Counted from the stretch's first letter, positions 41,113 to 48,695 are shown. The stretch: 64,000 nt of DNA from Eupransor demetentiae (GCF_963930865.1 NZ_CAWVOH010000001.1:434001-498000), one strand, 5' to 3'. Notes: generated by a model not told the origin, from the letters alone. Numbers and translations are program-made.

Positions 41113-41907
41113 ATGAAAAATTGGCAACGAATCGTTGTAAAGGTTGGGACGAGTACCATTGTGGACGACAGTGGAAAAGTCAATTATCCCGTCATTAACC
41201 GCCTAGCTCAAGTGCTAAGCTCACTCCAACAGGAGGGGCGCGAAGTGCTCTTTGTCACTTCTGGTGCCATTGGCGTTGCCATCGACCAAATGGGCTTGGC
41301 TAGCCGTCCTAAGCAAATTCCCGAGCAACAAGCGCTGGCAGCCATTGGCCAGGGATACCTAATGTCGATTTACCACCAAGCCTTTGCCTTTTATAAGCAA
41401 GAAGTCGGCCAGGTGCTCTTGACTTATGATGTTTTCGAACAGCCGGCCATGCTGGAACACACCAAGCAGGCGATTCAAGCACTCTTCAATCACCACGTTA
41501 TTCCCATCGTTAACGAAAACGATGTCATTGCCGTTGACGAATTGGATCACCAACATTCTTTTGGCGACAACGATCACTTAGCTGCCTTAGTCGCTCAGCA
41601 AATTGACGCCGACCTCATTATTTTGTCTGACGTTGATGCCCTTTATACCGCCAATCCAAATTTGGACTCAAACGCTAAGCCACTCCACAAGGTAAATAAT
41701 ATTACCGCCGAGATTCGCCAAGCAGCTACTGGTTCAACCTCTGGACTGGGAACCGGCGGGATGACGACTAAATTAGGAGCCGCTGAGTACATGATGCAGC
41801 ACGGCAAACAAATGGCCCTTATCAATGGTGCTAATCCCGATAACATTCTCGCCGTTATGGCTGGAGAAAAGATTGGAACTCATTTCCAAGGAGAAGCAGA
41901 TGACTAA
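41113..41907 (+). CDS. proB: Glutamate 5-kinase
   Basis: First step of proline synthesis: phosphorylates glutamate. 264 residues, amino-acid kinase domain only, with no C-terminal PUA domain (full-length forms are about 370). Short ProB forms are common in lactic acid bacteria. Motifs: VVKVGTSTIVDDSGKV, VTSGAIGVAIDQMGL, INENDVIAVDEL-like block (IVNENDVIAVDE), FGDNDHLAALVA and GTGGMTTKLGAAE. Overlaps proA by 8 bases. Confidence 0.94.
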   Translation: MKNWQRIVVKVGTSTIVDDSGKVNYPVINRLAQVLSSLQQEGREVLFVTSGAIGVAIDQMGLASRPKQIPEQQALAAIGQGYLMSIYHQAFAFYKQEVGQVLLTYDVFEQPAMLEHTKQAIQALFNHHVIPIVNENDVIAVDELDHQHSFGDNDHLAALVAQQIDADLIILSDVDALYTANPNLDSNAKPLHKVNNITAEIRQAATGSTSGLGTGGMTTKLGAAEYMMQHGKQMALINGANPDNILAVMAGEKIGTHFQGEADD

Positions 41908-43141
41908 AATTGAAGAAATTGGACAAAAAGCCAAGGCCGCTTCACTAGAAGTCGCTCAACTTTCAATCGAGGAACGTAACCGTGTTTTGCGAGCAATGTC
42001 GCAAGCCTTAACAGCTAATCAAGCCGCAATCATCAAGGCCAACCAAGCTGACCTGGCCAAGGCTGAAGGCTTGTCAAAACCAATGATGAACCGCCTAACC
42101 TTGGACAAAAAAGTTCTCGATGGCATTGCCGAGTCCTTGGAAGCCGTCGCTGAACTCAAGGATCCTTTAGCCGGTCCTTATGAAAACTGGGAACATCCAT
42201 CTGGTTTTAAAATCATTAAGAAGACTGTGCCACTCGGCGTCGTCGCCATGATTTACGAAGCCCGTCCCAACGTCACAATTGATGCCGCTGCCTTAACCTT
42301 TAAGTCAGGAAACGCCGTCATCTTGCGTGGTGGTAAGGAGGCCATTCAATCCAACATCGTTTTGGCGGAAAGCTTGCGCAACTGCTTGAAAGAGCAGGGG
42401 CTCAATCCCGATATCATCCAACTTATCGAGGATACCAGCCACGAATCCGTCAATGAGCTCCTGCATCTACGCGAATACGTTGACGTTCTAATTCCCCGTG
42501 GTTCGGGTTCCTTCATTGACTTTGTCGTTAAAAATGCCACCGTGCCCGTCATCGAAACCGGGGCGGGGAACACCCATATTTTCGTTGATGAATCAGCAGA
42601 TTTTGACAAGGCCATTCCGGTCATCGTCAATGCGAAAACTCAAAAACCCGCTGTCTGCAATGCGGCCGAAAAGCTACTTATCCACGAGAAAATTGCTGCT
42701 AATTTCCTACCTAAGATTGCTGACGCTTTGCTTGCTAAGGGCGTTGAACTCCGCGGTGACAAGGCTGCCCAAGCAATTGAATCCCGTATCACTACTGCTT
42801 CTGAAACCGACTGGGATACCGAATACAACGACCTGATTATGGCCATCAAGATTGTTAAAGATGTTGATGAAGCCATCAACTGGGTCAACGCGCACACCAC
42901 CCATCATTCCGAGACCATTTTGAGTCAAAACAAGGACAACGTCGCAAAGTTCATGCAGGCCGTTGATGCTGCTGTCGTTTACCAAAATGTTTCCAGCCGC
43001 TTCACGGATGGTTTTGAATTTGGCTTCGGCGCTGAAATTGGTATTTCGACTCAAAAGCTACACGCCCGTGGCCCAATGGGTCTGCCAGCCTTAACGACGC
43101 TTAAGTACGAAGTCTTTGGTGACGGGCAGGTGCGTTCTTAA
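41900..43141 (+). CDS. proA: Gamma-glutamyl phosphate reductase
   Basis: Reduces glutamyl-5-phosphate to the semialdehyde with NADPH. 413 residues, aldehyde dehydrogenase fold: VPLGVVAMIYEARPNVTIDAAAL, LRGGKEAIQSN, GSGSFIDFV, GAGNTHIFVDESAD and the Cys-bearing AKTQKPAVCNAAEKLLI. ATG 41900 follows CAAGGAGAAG within the end of proB. Stop TAA shares its last base with the next ATG (TAATG). The third proline enzyme (proC) is not in the window. Confidence 0.95.
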   Translation: MTKIEEIGQKAKAASLEVAQLSIEERNRVLRAMSQALTANQAAIIKANQADLAKAEGLSKPMMNRLTLDKKVLDGIAESLEAVAELKDPLAGPYENWEHPSGFKIIKKTVPLGVVAMIYEARPNVTIDAAALTFKSGNAVILRGGKEAIQSNIVLAESLRNCLKEQGLNPDIIQLIEDTSHESVNELLHLREYVDVLIPRGSGSFIDFVVKNATVPVIETGAGNTHIFVDESADFDKAIPVIVNAKTQKPAVCNAAEKLLIHEKIAANFLPKIADALLAKGVELRGDKAAQAIESRITTASETDWDTEYNDLIMAIKIVKDVDEAINWVNAHTTHHSETILSQNKDNVAKFMQAVDAAVVYQNVSSRFTDGFEFGFGAEIGISTQKLHARGPMGLPALTTLKYEVFGDGQVRS

Positions 43142-43583
43142 TGATTCGACCCGCTAAGCTAAGTGACATCAAAGCCTTAAACGCCCTCAACAAAAACGAA
43201 ATGGGTTATGATTTTCCTTTGGAAGATGCTCGCCAGCAACTAGCCCTCATTCTGGCAGATTCGGAGCACCACGTTCTTGCTGTCTTTGAAGACGAGCAAA
43301 GTAGTGCGGTCCGCGGCTACATCCATGCCGAACTCTACCGAGAAATTTACGCAGAGGACGCCTTCAATTTGTTAGCGCTGGCCGTTGATTCCAGCCAACA
43401 AGGGCAGGGGATTGGCTCTGCTCTGCATTGCTGGCATGGTTGGAAAAGGAAGCGCAGCAGCGTGGCATCCATTCAATTCGCCTAAACTCTGGCATGAACA
43501 GAACAGCCGCCCATCATTTTTACGAGAAAAATGGCTATCAAGAAATCAAAGAACAGAAGAAATTCAGTAAGAAATTAATGTAA
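43141..43583 (+). pseudogene. GNAT acetyltransferase broken by a frameshift
   Basis: Frame one runs MIRPAKLSDIKALNALNKNEMG to the acetyl-CoA loop DSSQQGQGIGSAL, then turns into HCWHGWKRKR and stops at 43485. From about 43428 another frame reads LLAWLEKEAQQRGIHSIRLN, SGMNRTAAHHFYEKNGYQE and stops at 43583, exactly the expected GNAT ending. A one-base loss (or two-base gain) near 43422-43428 explains both. Restored length is about 147 residues. The start overlaps the proA stop (TAATG), so it was the third gene of the proBA operon. Substrate unknown. A sequencing error cannot be excluded. Confidence 0.85.
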
Positions 43584-43585
43584 AA

Positions 43586-43621
43586 GAAAAAAGCGAATTT
43601 TTCTGAGATCCGCTTTTTGTT
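43586..43621 (+). terminator. Probable terminator after proBA-GNAT
   Basis: AAAAAAGCG ... CGCTTTTTG, 8-bp stem with a long loop. Confidence 0.65.
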
Positions 43622-43654
43622 TGGATTAATTAATTTGACGCTTATTGGACATCA

Positions 43655-43751
43655 AGTTAAAAACAACTCTCCCCGTTTTCGCACTTAATGGTTGCGTAAT
43701 CCAAAATAAGTGTCCGTCACCGGCCAACCTATGTACTTAGTATAGCACTAA
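43655..43751 (-). ncRNA. Possible diverged antisense/antitoxin RNA locus
   Basis: The plus-strand block TATGTACTTAGTATAGCACT (43731-43750) matches the antitoxin promoter of the toxin locus at 44161-44178 at most positions, giving a minus-strand -10 TATACT. The sequence it would transcribe differs from the other antitoxins, except for an inverted GGTTG/CCAACC pair. No toxin frame was found beside it. Confidence 0.35.
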
Positions 43752-43829
43752 ATTTAACATATATTTAAATATTATTATTTATTTTGAATAGTTATACTTT
43801 CATGGTGAAAAAGTATTATCATGATTTGA

Positions 43830-43866
43830 TATAATTTAATGAGCAAACAAGTGAAGATGGTGGCTA
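43830..43866 (+). promoter_or_regulatory. Promoter and 5' repeat arm of toxin locus A
   Basis: Extended -10 TGATATAAT (43827-43835). The predicted 5' end begins GCAAAC (43842) and runs to GGTGGCTA (43866). This is the left arm of an inverted repeat whose right arm is at 44097-44119. Confidence 0.65.
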
Positions 43867-43938
43867 TCCCGGAAAGGATGGTGGTTCCTATGGTGTTAAA
43901 ACTATAGCAGCAACATATCCTAGGAAAGGAGAGGCCCG

Positions 43939-44043
43939 ATGTCCGTAAAGGATGTCATCACGTTGTTGTTAGCGTTTGGGATGTTTATTCTAACGCTGAT
44001 CATCGTGGTAATTGACTTAATCAAATTAAGCCAAAAAAAATAA
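43939..44043 (+). CDS. Holin-like type I toxin, copy A
   Basis: 34-residue peptide starting MSVKDVITLLLAFGMFI, a single hydrophobic span followed by DLIKLSQKK. This is the pattern of the putative holin-like toxin family (TxpA/BsrG-like), whose members insert into the cell membrane and are silenced by an antisense RNA. AAAGGAG lies 8 bases before the ATG. The 5' leader of about 97 bases, the terminator shared with a convergent RNA, and a second complete copy at 49011 support a type I toxin-antitoxin system. Toxicity is inferred. Confidence 0.8.
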   Translation: MSVKDVITLLLAFGMFILTLIIVVIDLIKLSQKK

Positions 44044-44160
44044 CCATCTTTGCTTAGCCGGCCTAGGTGATTATTTTTTAAGTAATTAAATTGGGTTAGC
44101 CACCGTTTTACGGGTTTGCTAGGAAGGCATCGCAGTTCCAGCTACGATGTCTTTTCTTAT
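44035..44160 (-). ncRNA. Predicted antitoxin RNA for copy A
   Basis: Minus-strand promoter: -10 TATACT (44167-44172 reversed) with TAGACA about 18 bases further up. The RNA would start near 44160 and contain a hairpin with arms CATCG and CGATG. It would end in the hairpin at about 44040-44080 that also terminates the toxin message, giving overlap with the toxin 3' end. Boundaries are estimates. Confidence 0.6.
44097..44119 (+). repeat. Right inverted-repeat arm of toxin locus A
   Basis: TAGCCACC (44097-44104) and GTTTGC (44114-44119) are the reverse complement of GGTGGCTA and GCAAAC at the toxin mRNA 5' end. The same pair exists in copy C. Confidence 0.75.
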
Positions 44161-44267
44161 GCATTTAGTATAACACTTATATTTGATTTTTGTCTATCTA
44201 TAGCCGTATATTTTAATAATTTTGATTTCTTGTTTAGTCGTCAAAATTAATATTTTATGATAAATAG

Positions 44268-44296
44268 TTTACAAAGTACTCATTAATTGTTATAGT
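44268..44296 (+). promoter_or_regulatory. Promoter of the Met/Cys leader-peptide transcript
   Basis: TTTACA (44268-44273), exactly 17 bases, TATAGT (44291-44296). AAGGAG follows at 44318-44323. Confidence 0.75.
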
Positions 44297-44333
44297 CAAA
44301 ACATTCAATCACGAAATAAGGAGAATCAAGCAT

Positions 44334-44375
44334 ATGAAGATGACTTGCATGATGTGTCAAATGTTGAAGGAATAA
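44334..44375 (+). CDS. Met/Cys-rich leader peptide MKMTCMMCQMLKE
   Basis: A 13-residue frame with five Met and two Cys, after AAGGAG by 10 bases and a good promoter. Such composition is not expected by chance, and it sits in front of a sulfur-amino-acid-type methyltransferase/transporter operon. The last codons and stop lie in the 5' arm of a 14-16-bp hairpin. A ribosome slowed at the Met codons would keep that hairpin open. It is most simply read as an attenuator sensing charged tRNA-Met (or tRNA-Cys). It is too short to be a protein with its own function. Confidence 0.78.
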   Translation: MKMTCMMCQMLKE

Positions 44376-44430
44376 ATGAGATTCGGCGATTATCTCATTT
44401 ATTCCTTTTGGATAATTAAATGAGATAATC
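44367..44430 (+). promoter_or_regulatory. Two mutually exclusive attenuator hairpins
   Basis: Arm 1 AAGGAATAAATGAGAT (44367-44382) pairs perfectly with arm 2 (44392-44407). Arm 2 in turn pairs, over 14 bases, GATTATCTCATTTA (44388-44401) with arm 3 TAAATGAGATAATC (44417-44430). Both cannot form at once. The first hairpin ends in TTTTGG, a weak terminator. Confidence 0.75.
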
Positions 44431-44480
44431 CATATTTGACAAGGCAAGTTCATCCATATAATTGATTAACAATTATAGAT

Positions 44481-44527
44481 AGGCTCTGTGTTGATATGGT
44501 TTTACTGTATTAATGCGGAGCCTTTTT
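44481..44527 (+). terminator. Leader terminator in front of the methyltransferase gene
   Basis: An 18-bp hairpin (arms 44481-44498 and 44506-44523, several G-T pairs, loop GTTTTAC) followed by TTTTT, 53 bases before the coding start. Its position inside the leader marks it as an attenuator. Confidence 0.8.
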
Positions 44528-44580
44528 CTGTACAAAAAATCCGGATGAACAGGCTGAGTCAGTGAAAAGGGGAAAGAATT

Positions 44581-45576
44581 ATGAATGCTAGTGAATTAAT
44601 TTTCGATAAAAAAACAAATCAGATTCCAGTTAGTTTTTGGCGCCATTTCGCTGAAAATGAATTAATTGACGGACTTCAACATCCAGAAGTTCAACAAATT
44701 AACCTGGACGGCCATAAACACTATCTTGCTGAAACGCAACCAGATTTCGTCAAGCTCATGAGTGATGGTTACTTTAATATTCCGCTCAAAGGCGTTAAGG
44801 ACGTACTCAACCTAGATGATCTCAACAATATCGAAGCCATTGATGCTGACGACGCCTGGTTAACCGAGCAGATTAGGCTAGTACAACAGCAAGTTGCCTT
44901 AGCCGGTAAGCGCAAAACTTTCTACAACATTTTTTCACCAGTTAGCAGCTTAAAGTGGCAGTTGACCTCACACGGCGTTAAAAATCCAGACCATCTTGTT
45001 GCTAAGTGGTACCAAGAAAATCCAGAAAAAATCAAACATATCCTAACCGTTTTAGCCAACGACACTATTCAGCAAATTCATGCTGTTGTAAAAGAGGGGG
45101 GAGCCAGCGGAATATACTTTAGCACTCAAGAACTACAAGGAACTTCAATCACCGAACAATTCTTCCGAGAAGTTCAAAAAGAAATCGATCAAAAGGTTAT
45201 TACTGCGATTATTCAAACAGCTAAAATCAATATTCTACATATCTGTGGTTTTGAAGGGGCTACTAACCACCTTGACTGGTTTAAAGATTATGATTTGTCA
45301 ATCGTCAATTGGTCAGTCAAAGCTGAAAAAATCTCTTTACGAGAAGGGCAAGCTTTATTCTCAAACAAAGTCGTTTTAGGTGGTTTTGGCAATGGTGAAA
45401 ATGATGTGCTTTATTCCGGTAGCGTTCAACAAATCAAAGAAACAGTCAACGACATTTTAAATGGAATCGACAAAAACCGAATTATTATCGGCGCTGACTG
45501 TACCATTCAACGAACGACGCCCATTGAAAATCTAAAGGCTGCAATCGTTGCAGCCAAACAAGTTGTCGCGGAATAA
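44581..45576 (+). CDS. URO-D superfamily (MtaA/CmuA-like) methyltransferase
   Basis: 331 residues of the uroporphyrinogen-decarboxylase superfamily. Unlike HemE it carries a likely zinc thiolate site: His220 and Cys222 in LHICGFEG and Cys307 in IIIGADCTIQ, the H-x-C...C pattern of methyltransferases that activate a thiol acceptor. FYNIFSPVSSLKWQL lies in the substrate region. AAAGGGGAAAG precedes the ATG. First gene of an operon with an amino-acid ABC importer, 14 bases before the next gene. The leader peptide points to methionine or cysteine supply, so methyl transfer to homocysteine or a related thiol is a reasonable inference, not shown. Confidence 0.75.
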   Translation: MNASELIFDKKTNQIPVSFWRHFAENELIDGLQHPEVQQINLDGHKHYLAETQPDFVKLMSDGYFNIPLKGVKDVLNLDDLNNIEAIDADDAWLTEQIRLVQQQVALAGKRKTFYNIFSPVSSLKWQLTSHGVKNPDHLVAKWYQENPEKIKHILTVLANDTIQQIHAVVKEGGASGIYFSTQELQGTSITEQFFREVQKEIDQKVITAIIQTAKINILHICGFEGATNHLDWFKDYDLSIVNWSVKAEKISLREGQALFSNKVVLGGFGNGENDVLYSGSVQQIKETVNDILNGIDKNRIIIGADCTIQRTTPIENLKAAIVAAKQVVAE

Positions 45577-45590
45577 GAGGGGGAAGTAAA

Positions 45591-46439
45591 ATGAATAAAA
45601 AGCAAGTTAAAATTACAGCATGGACCGTCGGAATTCTAGTCGTTATTGCGGGTATCCTGGTCATACGTAATCAAAATTCCGGTAAAAGCACATCTGGTCA
45701 TAAAAGAGTCGTTAACGTCGCCCACACTCAGGATTATGTTCCTTACGACTATGTCAAAGACGGTGTTTCACAAGGCTATGAAGTCGATGTTTTAAAAGCT
45801 GTTAACAAGTTATTACCGCAGTATGAATTTAAGTATCATCCGACTTCTGACGAAGATCTACTTGTCGGACTCGATTCTGGCAAGTACGATATTGGAACCA
45901 AAGGCGCTTGGAAAACAAAAGAACGTGCTAAGAAGTATATTTTACCAAAGCAAGCTGATGGTGCCTCAATCATAGGTATTACATACCGTAAAGACAGTAA
46001 TTATCAAAGCTTCGAAGATTTTGCAAAGCAATCCGGTAAATTGGTGCCAATTTCACCGCAAAATGGTCAATATAATGTTATTCAACAATGGAACAAAGAC
46101 CATCCAAAAGAAAAGATTGACTTGAAGTCCGCTGATCAGTTTACAGTCGGCGATGCCTATAACTGGGTTAAAGAAGGACGCTACGATGCCTATTTAGATG
46201 TTAAAGTTAGTTACCAAGAATCCATTAAAAAGAATGAAAGTGATGCCCAACAATTAGCTTACCTGCCTTATAAGGGTATTGAAACGTATCCCATCATTAG
46301 CCGCAGTAATCCCAAGAATAAGCAGCTAGCTGACGACTATGACAAGGCCATTGAAAAGCTAAAGAAGAATGGTACCCTTGCCAAGCTTTCACAGAAATAC
46401 TTCCACGAAAATGTTTGGGATTTTGTTGGTAACAAGTAA
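45591..46439 (+). CDS. Amino-acid ABC transporter substrate-binding protein, membrane-anchored
   Basis: 282 residues of the SBP_bac_3 family. A hydrophobic N-terminal segment about 9-26 (WTVGILVVIAGILVI) has no lipobox cysteine, so the protein is probably tethered by an uncleaved signal anchor instead of a lipid. The binding fold follows: AHTQDYVPYDYV, GYEVDVLKAV, LDSGKYDIGTKGAWKT, and a closing GTLAKLSQKYF. GGGGGAAG precedes the ATG. Likely captures a sulfur amino acid or a methylated derivative (inference from the operon). Confidence 0.85.
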   Translation: MNKKQVKITAWTVGILVVIAGILVIRNQNSGKSTSGHKRVVNVAHTQDYVPYDYVKDGVSQGYEVDVLKAVNKLLPQYEFKYHPTSDEDLLVGLDSGKYDIGTKGAWKTKERAKKYILPKQADGASIIGITYRKDSNYQSFEDFAKQSGKLVPISPQNGQYNVIQQWNKDHPKEKIDLKSADQFTVGDAYNWVKEGRYDAYLDVKVSYQESIKKNESDAQQLAYLPYKGIETYPIISRSNPKNKQLADDYDKAIEKLKKNGTLAKLSQKYFHENVWDFVGNK

Positions 46440-46450
46440 CAGGAGGAAAT

Positions 46451-47176
46451 ATGCCCAGTTTTGATTTTGACTTTTTCAAGAGTAGCTTTTCATACGTTTT
46501 ACCATTCCTACCTGTAACCCTAACCATTATTTTCTTTTCGATTTTATTCAGCTCTTTATTTGGCCTTATTCTCGCTCGAGCTGAACTAAGGACGAATACC
46601 ATCGCTGCCAAAATTGCATCCGCCTACGTCTTTGTCTTACGCTCAACACCGCCAATCGTTCTACTTTTCTTAGTATTTTACGGAATCCCAAAGTTATTTT
46701 TATTCACATTAAACGTGAATATTAACAGATGGAATCGGACAATTTTTGCTATTCTAGCACTGTCCTTACTGTATGCTTCAAATTTGTCTGAAGTATTTAA
46801 ATCAAGTTATCTAGCAGTTGGCTCAGCACAATCAGAAGCTGCTGAAATGGTAGGTCTGTCACCCTGGCAAAGCTTCATTCGAATTACCATGCCACAAACA
46901 GCAGTCATTGCCTTACCCAACTTTACGAACACAGTTGCCGCGTTGATTAAAGACTCAGCCTTAGCCTACATTATTGGCATCATGGACATTGTTGGCGCAG
47001 GGAACAACTTGATCGCACGGAACTATGGCCACTTTGCCTTTGAAACCTACTTAGCACTAGCAATCATTTATTGGGTATTTTTCATTCTTGTCGAACAGGC
47101 CGCTAAATTCTCGGAACAAAGACTAAACAAAAAGCAGGCAGCACCAGTAATTTGGAAAAGTGGGGAAACAATATGA
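46451..47176 (+). CDS. Amino-acid ABC transporter permease 1
   Basis: 241 residues, HisM/GlnP-type permease with about five spans. LPFLPVTLTIIFFSILFSSLFGLILA at the start is the usual HisMQ helix, and AAEMVGLSPWQSFIRITMPQTAVIALPN is the EAA loop that contacts the ATPase. AGGAGG precedes the ATG. Stop overlaps the second permease (ATGA), implying a heterodimeric channel. Confidence 0.92.
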   Translation: MPSFDFDFFKSSFSYVLPFLPVTLTIIFFSILFSSLFGLILARAELRTNTIAAKIASAYVFVLRSTPPIVLLFLVFYGIPKLFLFTLNVNINRWNRTIFAILALSLLYASNLSEVFKSSYLAVGSAQSEAAEMVGLSPWQSFIRITMPQTAVIALPNFTNTVAALIKDSALAYIIGIMDIVGAGNNLIARNYGHFAFETYLALAIIYWVFFILVEQAAKFSEQRLNKKQAAPVIWKSGETI

Positions 47177-47886
47177 ACATCGATTTCTTGGTAAAAACCC
47201 TTATCAAAGCTTTTCAAGCCATCCCAATTACGCTATTAATCACTGCCGTTGCCTTGTTGATTGGTTTAATCTTTGGCGGATTATTGACTTGGATTAAGAT
47301 CAAGCGTTTCCCAGTGCTATATCAATTGGCACAGTTATATACAACCATAATCCGAGCGACTCCAATGGTTTTGATTATTCTAATTTTCTACAGCATCTTA
47401 CCAAGCATGGCCAATGCAGTTTTGAATCAACAACTCCACTGGAAAATTAAAATTTTTGACATTAATCCAATTTTCTACGCTTTTTTGATTTTTGGTTTAA
47501 TCGCAACAGCCAATCTATCGGAAGTTTTCCGTTCAGCCCTAACAACTGTTGATGAAGGGCAGGGGGAGGCCGCCCAGATGGCTGGCCTTTCCACCTGGCA
47601 AAGCTACAAGCGGATTATTATCCCACAGGCATTAGTAGCCGCCATTCCAAATGTCGGTAACTTAACGCTCAACATTATGAAGGGAACTTCCTTAGCATTT
47701 TTAATGACTGTTTCAGAAGTTACGGCGGTAGCAAAAATTCAGGCTTCCTATACCTATGACTATACCGAAGCTTACCTGGATATTTTTCTAGTTTACTTTA
47801 TCCTAGGCGCAATTCTACAGTTCATTTTCAAACTTATGATTAAACACTTTTCAAAAAGTCAGTCTGCTAAACAAGTGGCAGCATAA
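47173..47886 (+). CDS. Amino-acid ABC transporter permease 2
   Basis: 237 residues, second HisM-type permease. LIKAFQAIPITLLITAVALLIGLIFGG starts the membrane domain, and AAQMAGLSTWQSYKRIIIPQALVAAIPN is its EAA loop. The ATG at 47173 overlaps the previous stop; an upstream in-frame start (47152) would cut into the first permease. Followed after 10 bases by the ATPase. Confidence 0.92.
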   Translation: MNIDFLVKTLIKAFQAIPITLLITAVALLIGLIFGGLLTWIKIKRFPVLYQLAQLYTTIIRATPMVLIILIFYSILPSMANAVLNQQLHWKIKIFDINPIFYAFLIFGLIATANLSEVFRSALTTVDEGQGEAAQMAGLSTWQSYKRIIIPQALVAAIPNVGNLTLNIMKGTSLAFLMTVSEVTAVAKIQASYTYDYTEAYLDIFLVYFILGAILQFIFKLMIKHFSKSQSAKQVAA

Positions 47887-47896
47887 GGAGGGTCAC

Positions 47897-48655
47897 ATGC
47901 TAAAAATCCATAATTTTCAGAAAAAATTTAATAATCGTGAGGTACTAAAAAGTATCAACCTTGACGTTGATAAAGGTGAAGTTCTGGCCTTGCTAGGTCC
48001 TTCTGGATCAAGGAAAACGACCTTCTTGCGTGGACTTGCTTTCTTAACGCCTGGTGACGCAGGTGAAATCACCATCAATGATAAGCAAATTAACATTGAT
48101 AAAATTACAAAGGCTGAAATCAAACAGCTGCGTGATAAAATGGGATTTGTTTTTCAGAACTTTAATCTTTTTCAGAACAAAACTGTTCTTCAAAACTTAA
48201 CAGAAGGGTTGATTTACGGTCACCATTTTTCGAAGGATGAAGCCGAAAAATTAGCAAAAAAAGCGCTCGCTAAAGTAGGATTGTTAAAGTTCATCAACCA
48301 TTATCCGCATCAGTTGTCAGGTGGCCAAGCACAAAGAGTTGGTATTGCCCGAGCAACGGTTTTAGATCCAGAAATTATTTTATTTGACGAACCAACCAGC
48401 GCCCTAGATCCAGAACTCGTTATTGATGTTCTTAAGGTAATCAAGCAGTTGGCTGATGAAGGTAAAACACTAATCGTTGTAACACATGAAATGGCTTTTG
48501 CGAAAGAAGTCGCTGATCAAGTCGTCTTCATGGATGGTGGTGTGATTGTTGAAAAAAATCACGCCAAACCATTCTTCGAAGAACCAAAATCACAACGTTT
48601 GAAAGATTTTCTTAGTCGAATCGACGTTGCTAAGTCATTGGCAGCAATCCAATAA
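47897..48655 (+). CDS. Amino-acid ABC transporter ATPase with altered Walker A
   Basis: 252 residues of the GlnQ/HisP class. Q-loop region, signature LSGGQAQRVGIARA, Walker B IILFDEPTSALDPE and the H-loop VVTHEM are normal. Walker A reads GPSGSRKTT instead of GPSGSGKTT: Gly to Arg at residue 39, directly before the catalytic Lys40, encoded by AGG where GGG or GGA is expected. This position is nearly invariant in P-loops, so ATP binding may be impaired; a sequencing error or recent mutation is possible. AAGGAGG lies upstream. Last gene of the operon. Confidence 0.9.
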   Translation: MLKIHNFQKKFNNREVLKSINLDVDKGEVLALLGPSGSRKTTFLRGLAFLTPGDAGEITINDKQINIDKITKAEIKQLRDKMGFVFQNFNLFQNKTVLQNLTEGLIYGHHFSKDEAEKLAKKALAKVGLLKFINHYPHQLSGGQAQRVGIARATVLDPEIILFDEPTSALDPELVIDVLKVIKQLADEGKTLIVVTHEMAFAKEVADQVVFMDGGVIVEKNHAKPFFEEPKSQRLKDFLSRIDVAKSLAAIQ

Positions 48656-48658
48656 AGT

Positions 48659-48688
48659 AAAAGGCCCGTTGGCGCGGGTCTTTTTATA
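48659..48688 (+). terminator. Terminator of the methyltransferase/ABC operon
   Basis: AAAGGCCCGttggcGCGGGTCTTTTT, stem with one G-T pair, then T run. Confidence 0.75.
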
Positions 48689-48695
48689 CATAAAT

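Noticed and set aside
43655..43700. Resemblance of AAAACGGGGAGAGTT to tracrRNA/repeat-like sequence
   Set aside because: The match is short, there is no anti-repeat partner and no cas gene.
44436..44462. TTGACA-15-TATAAT as the main promoter of the methyltransferase operon
   Set aside because: The 15-base spacer is short, while the upstream promoter has ideal spacing and makes sense of the leader peptide. Kept only as an alternative.
44300..44580. T-box or SAM riboswitch before the methyltransferase operon
   Set aside because: No T-box sequence (GGTGG-ACCGCG) and no SAM-I or SMK core was seen; the leader-peptide reading explains the structure better.
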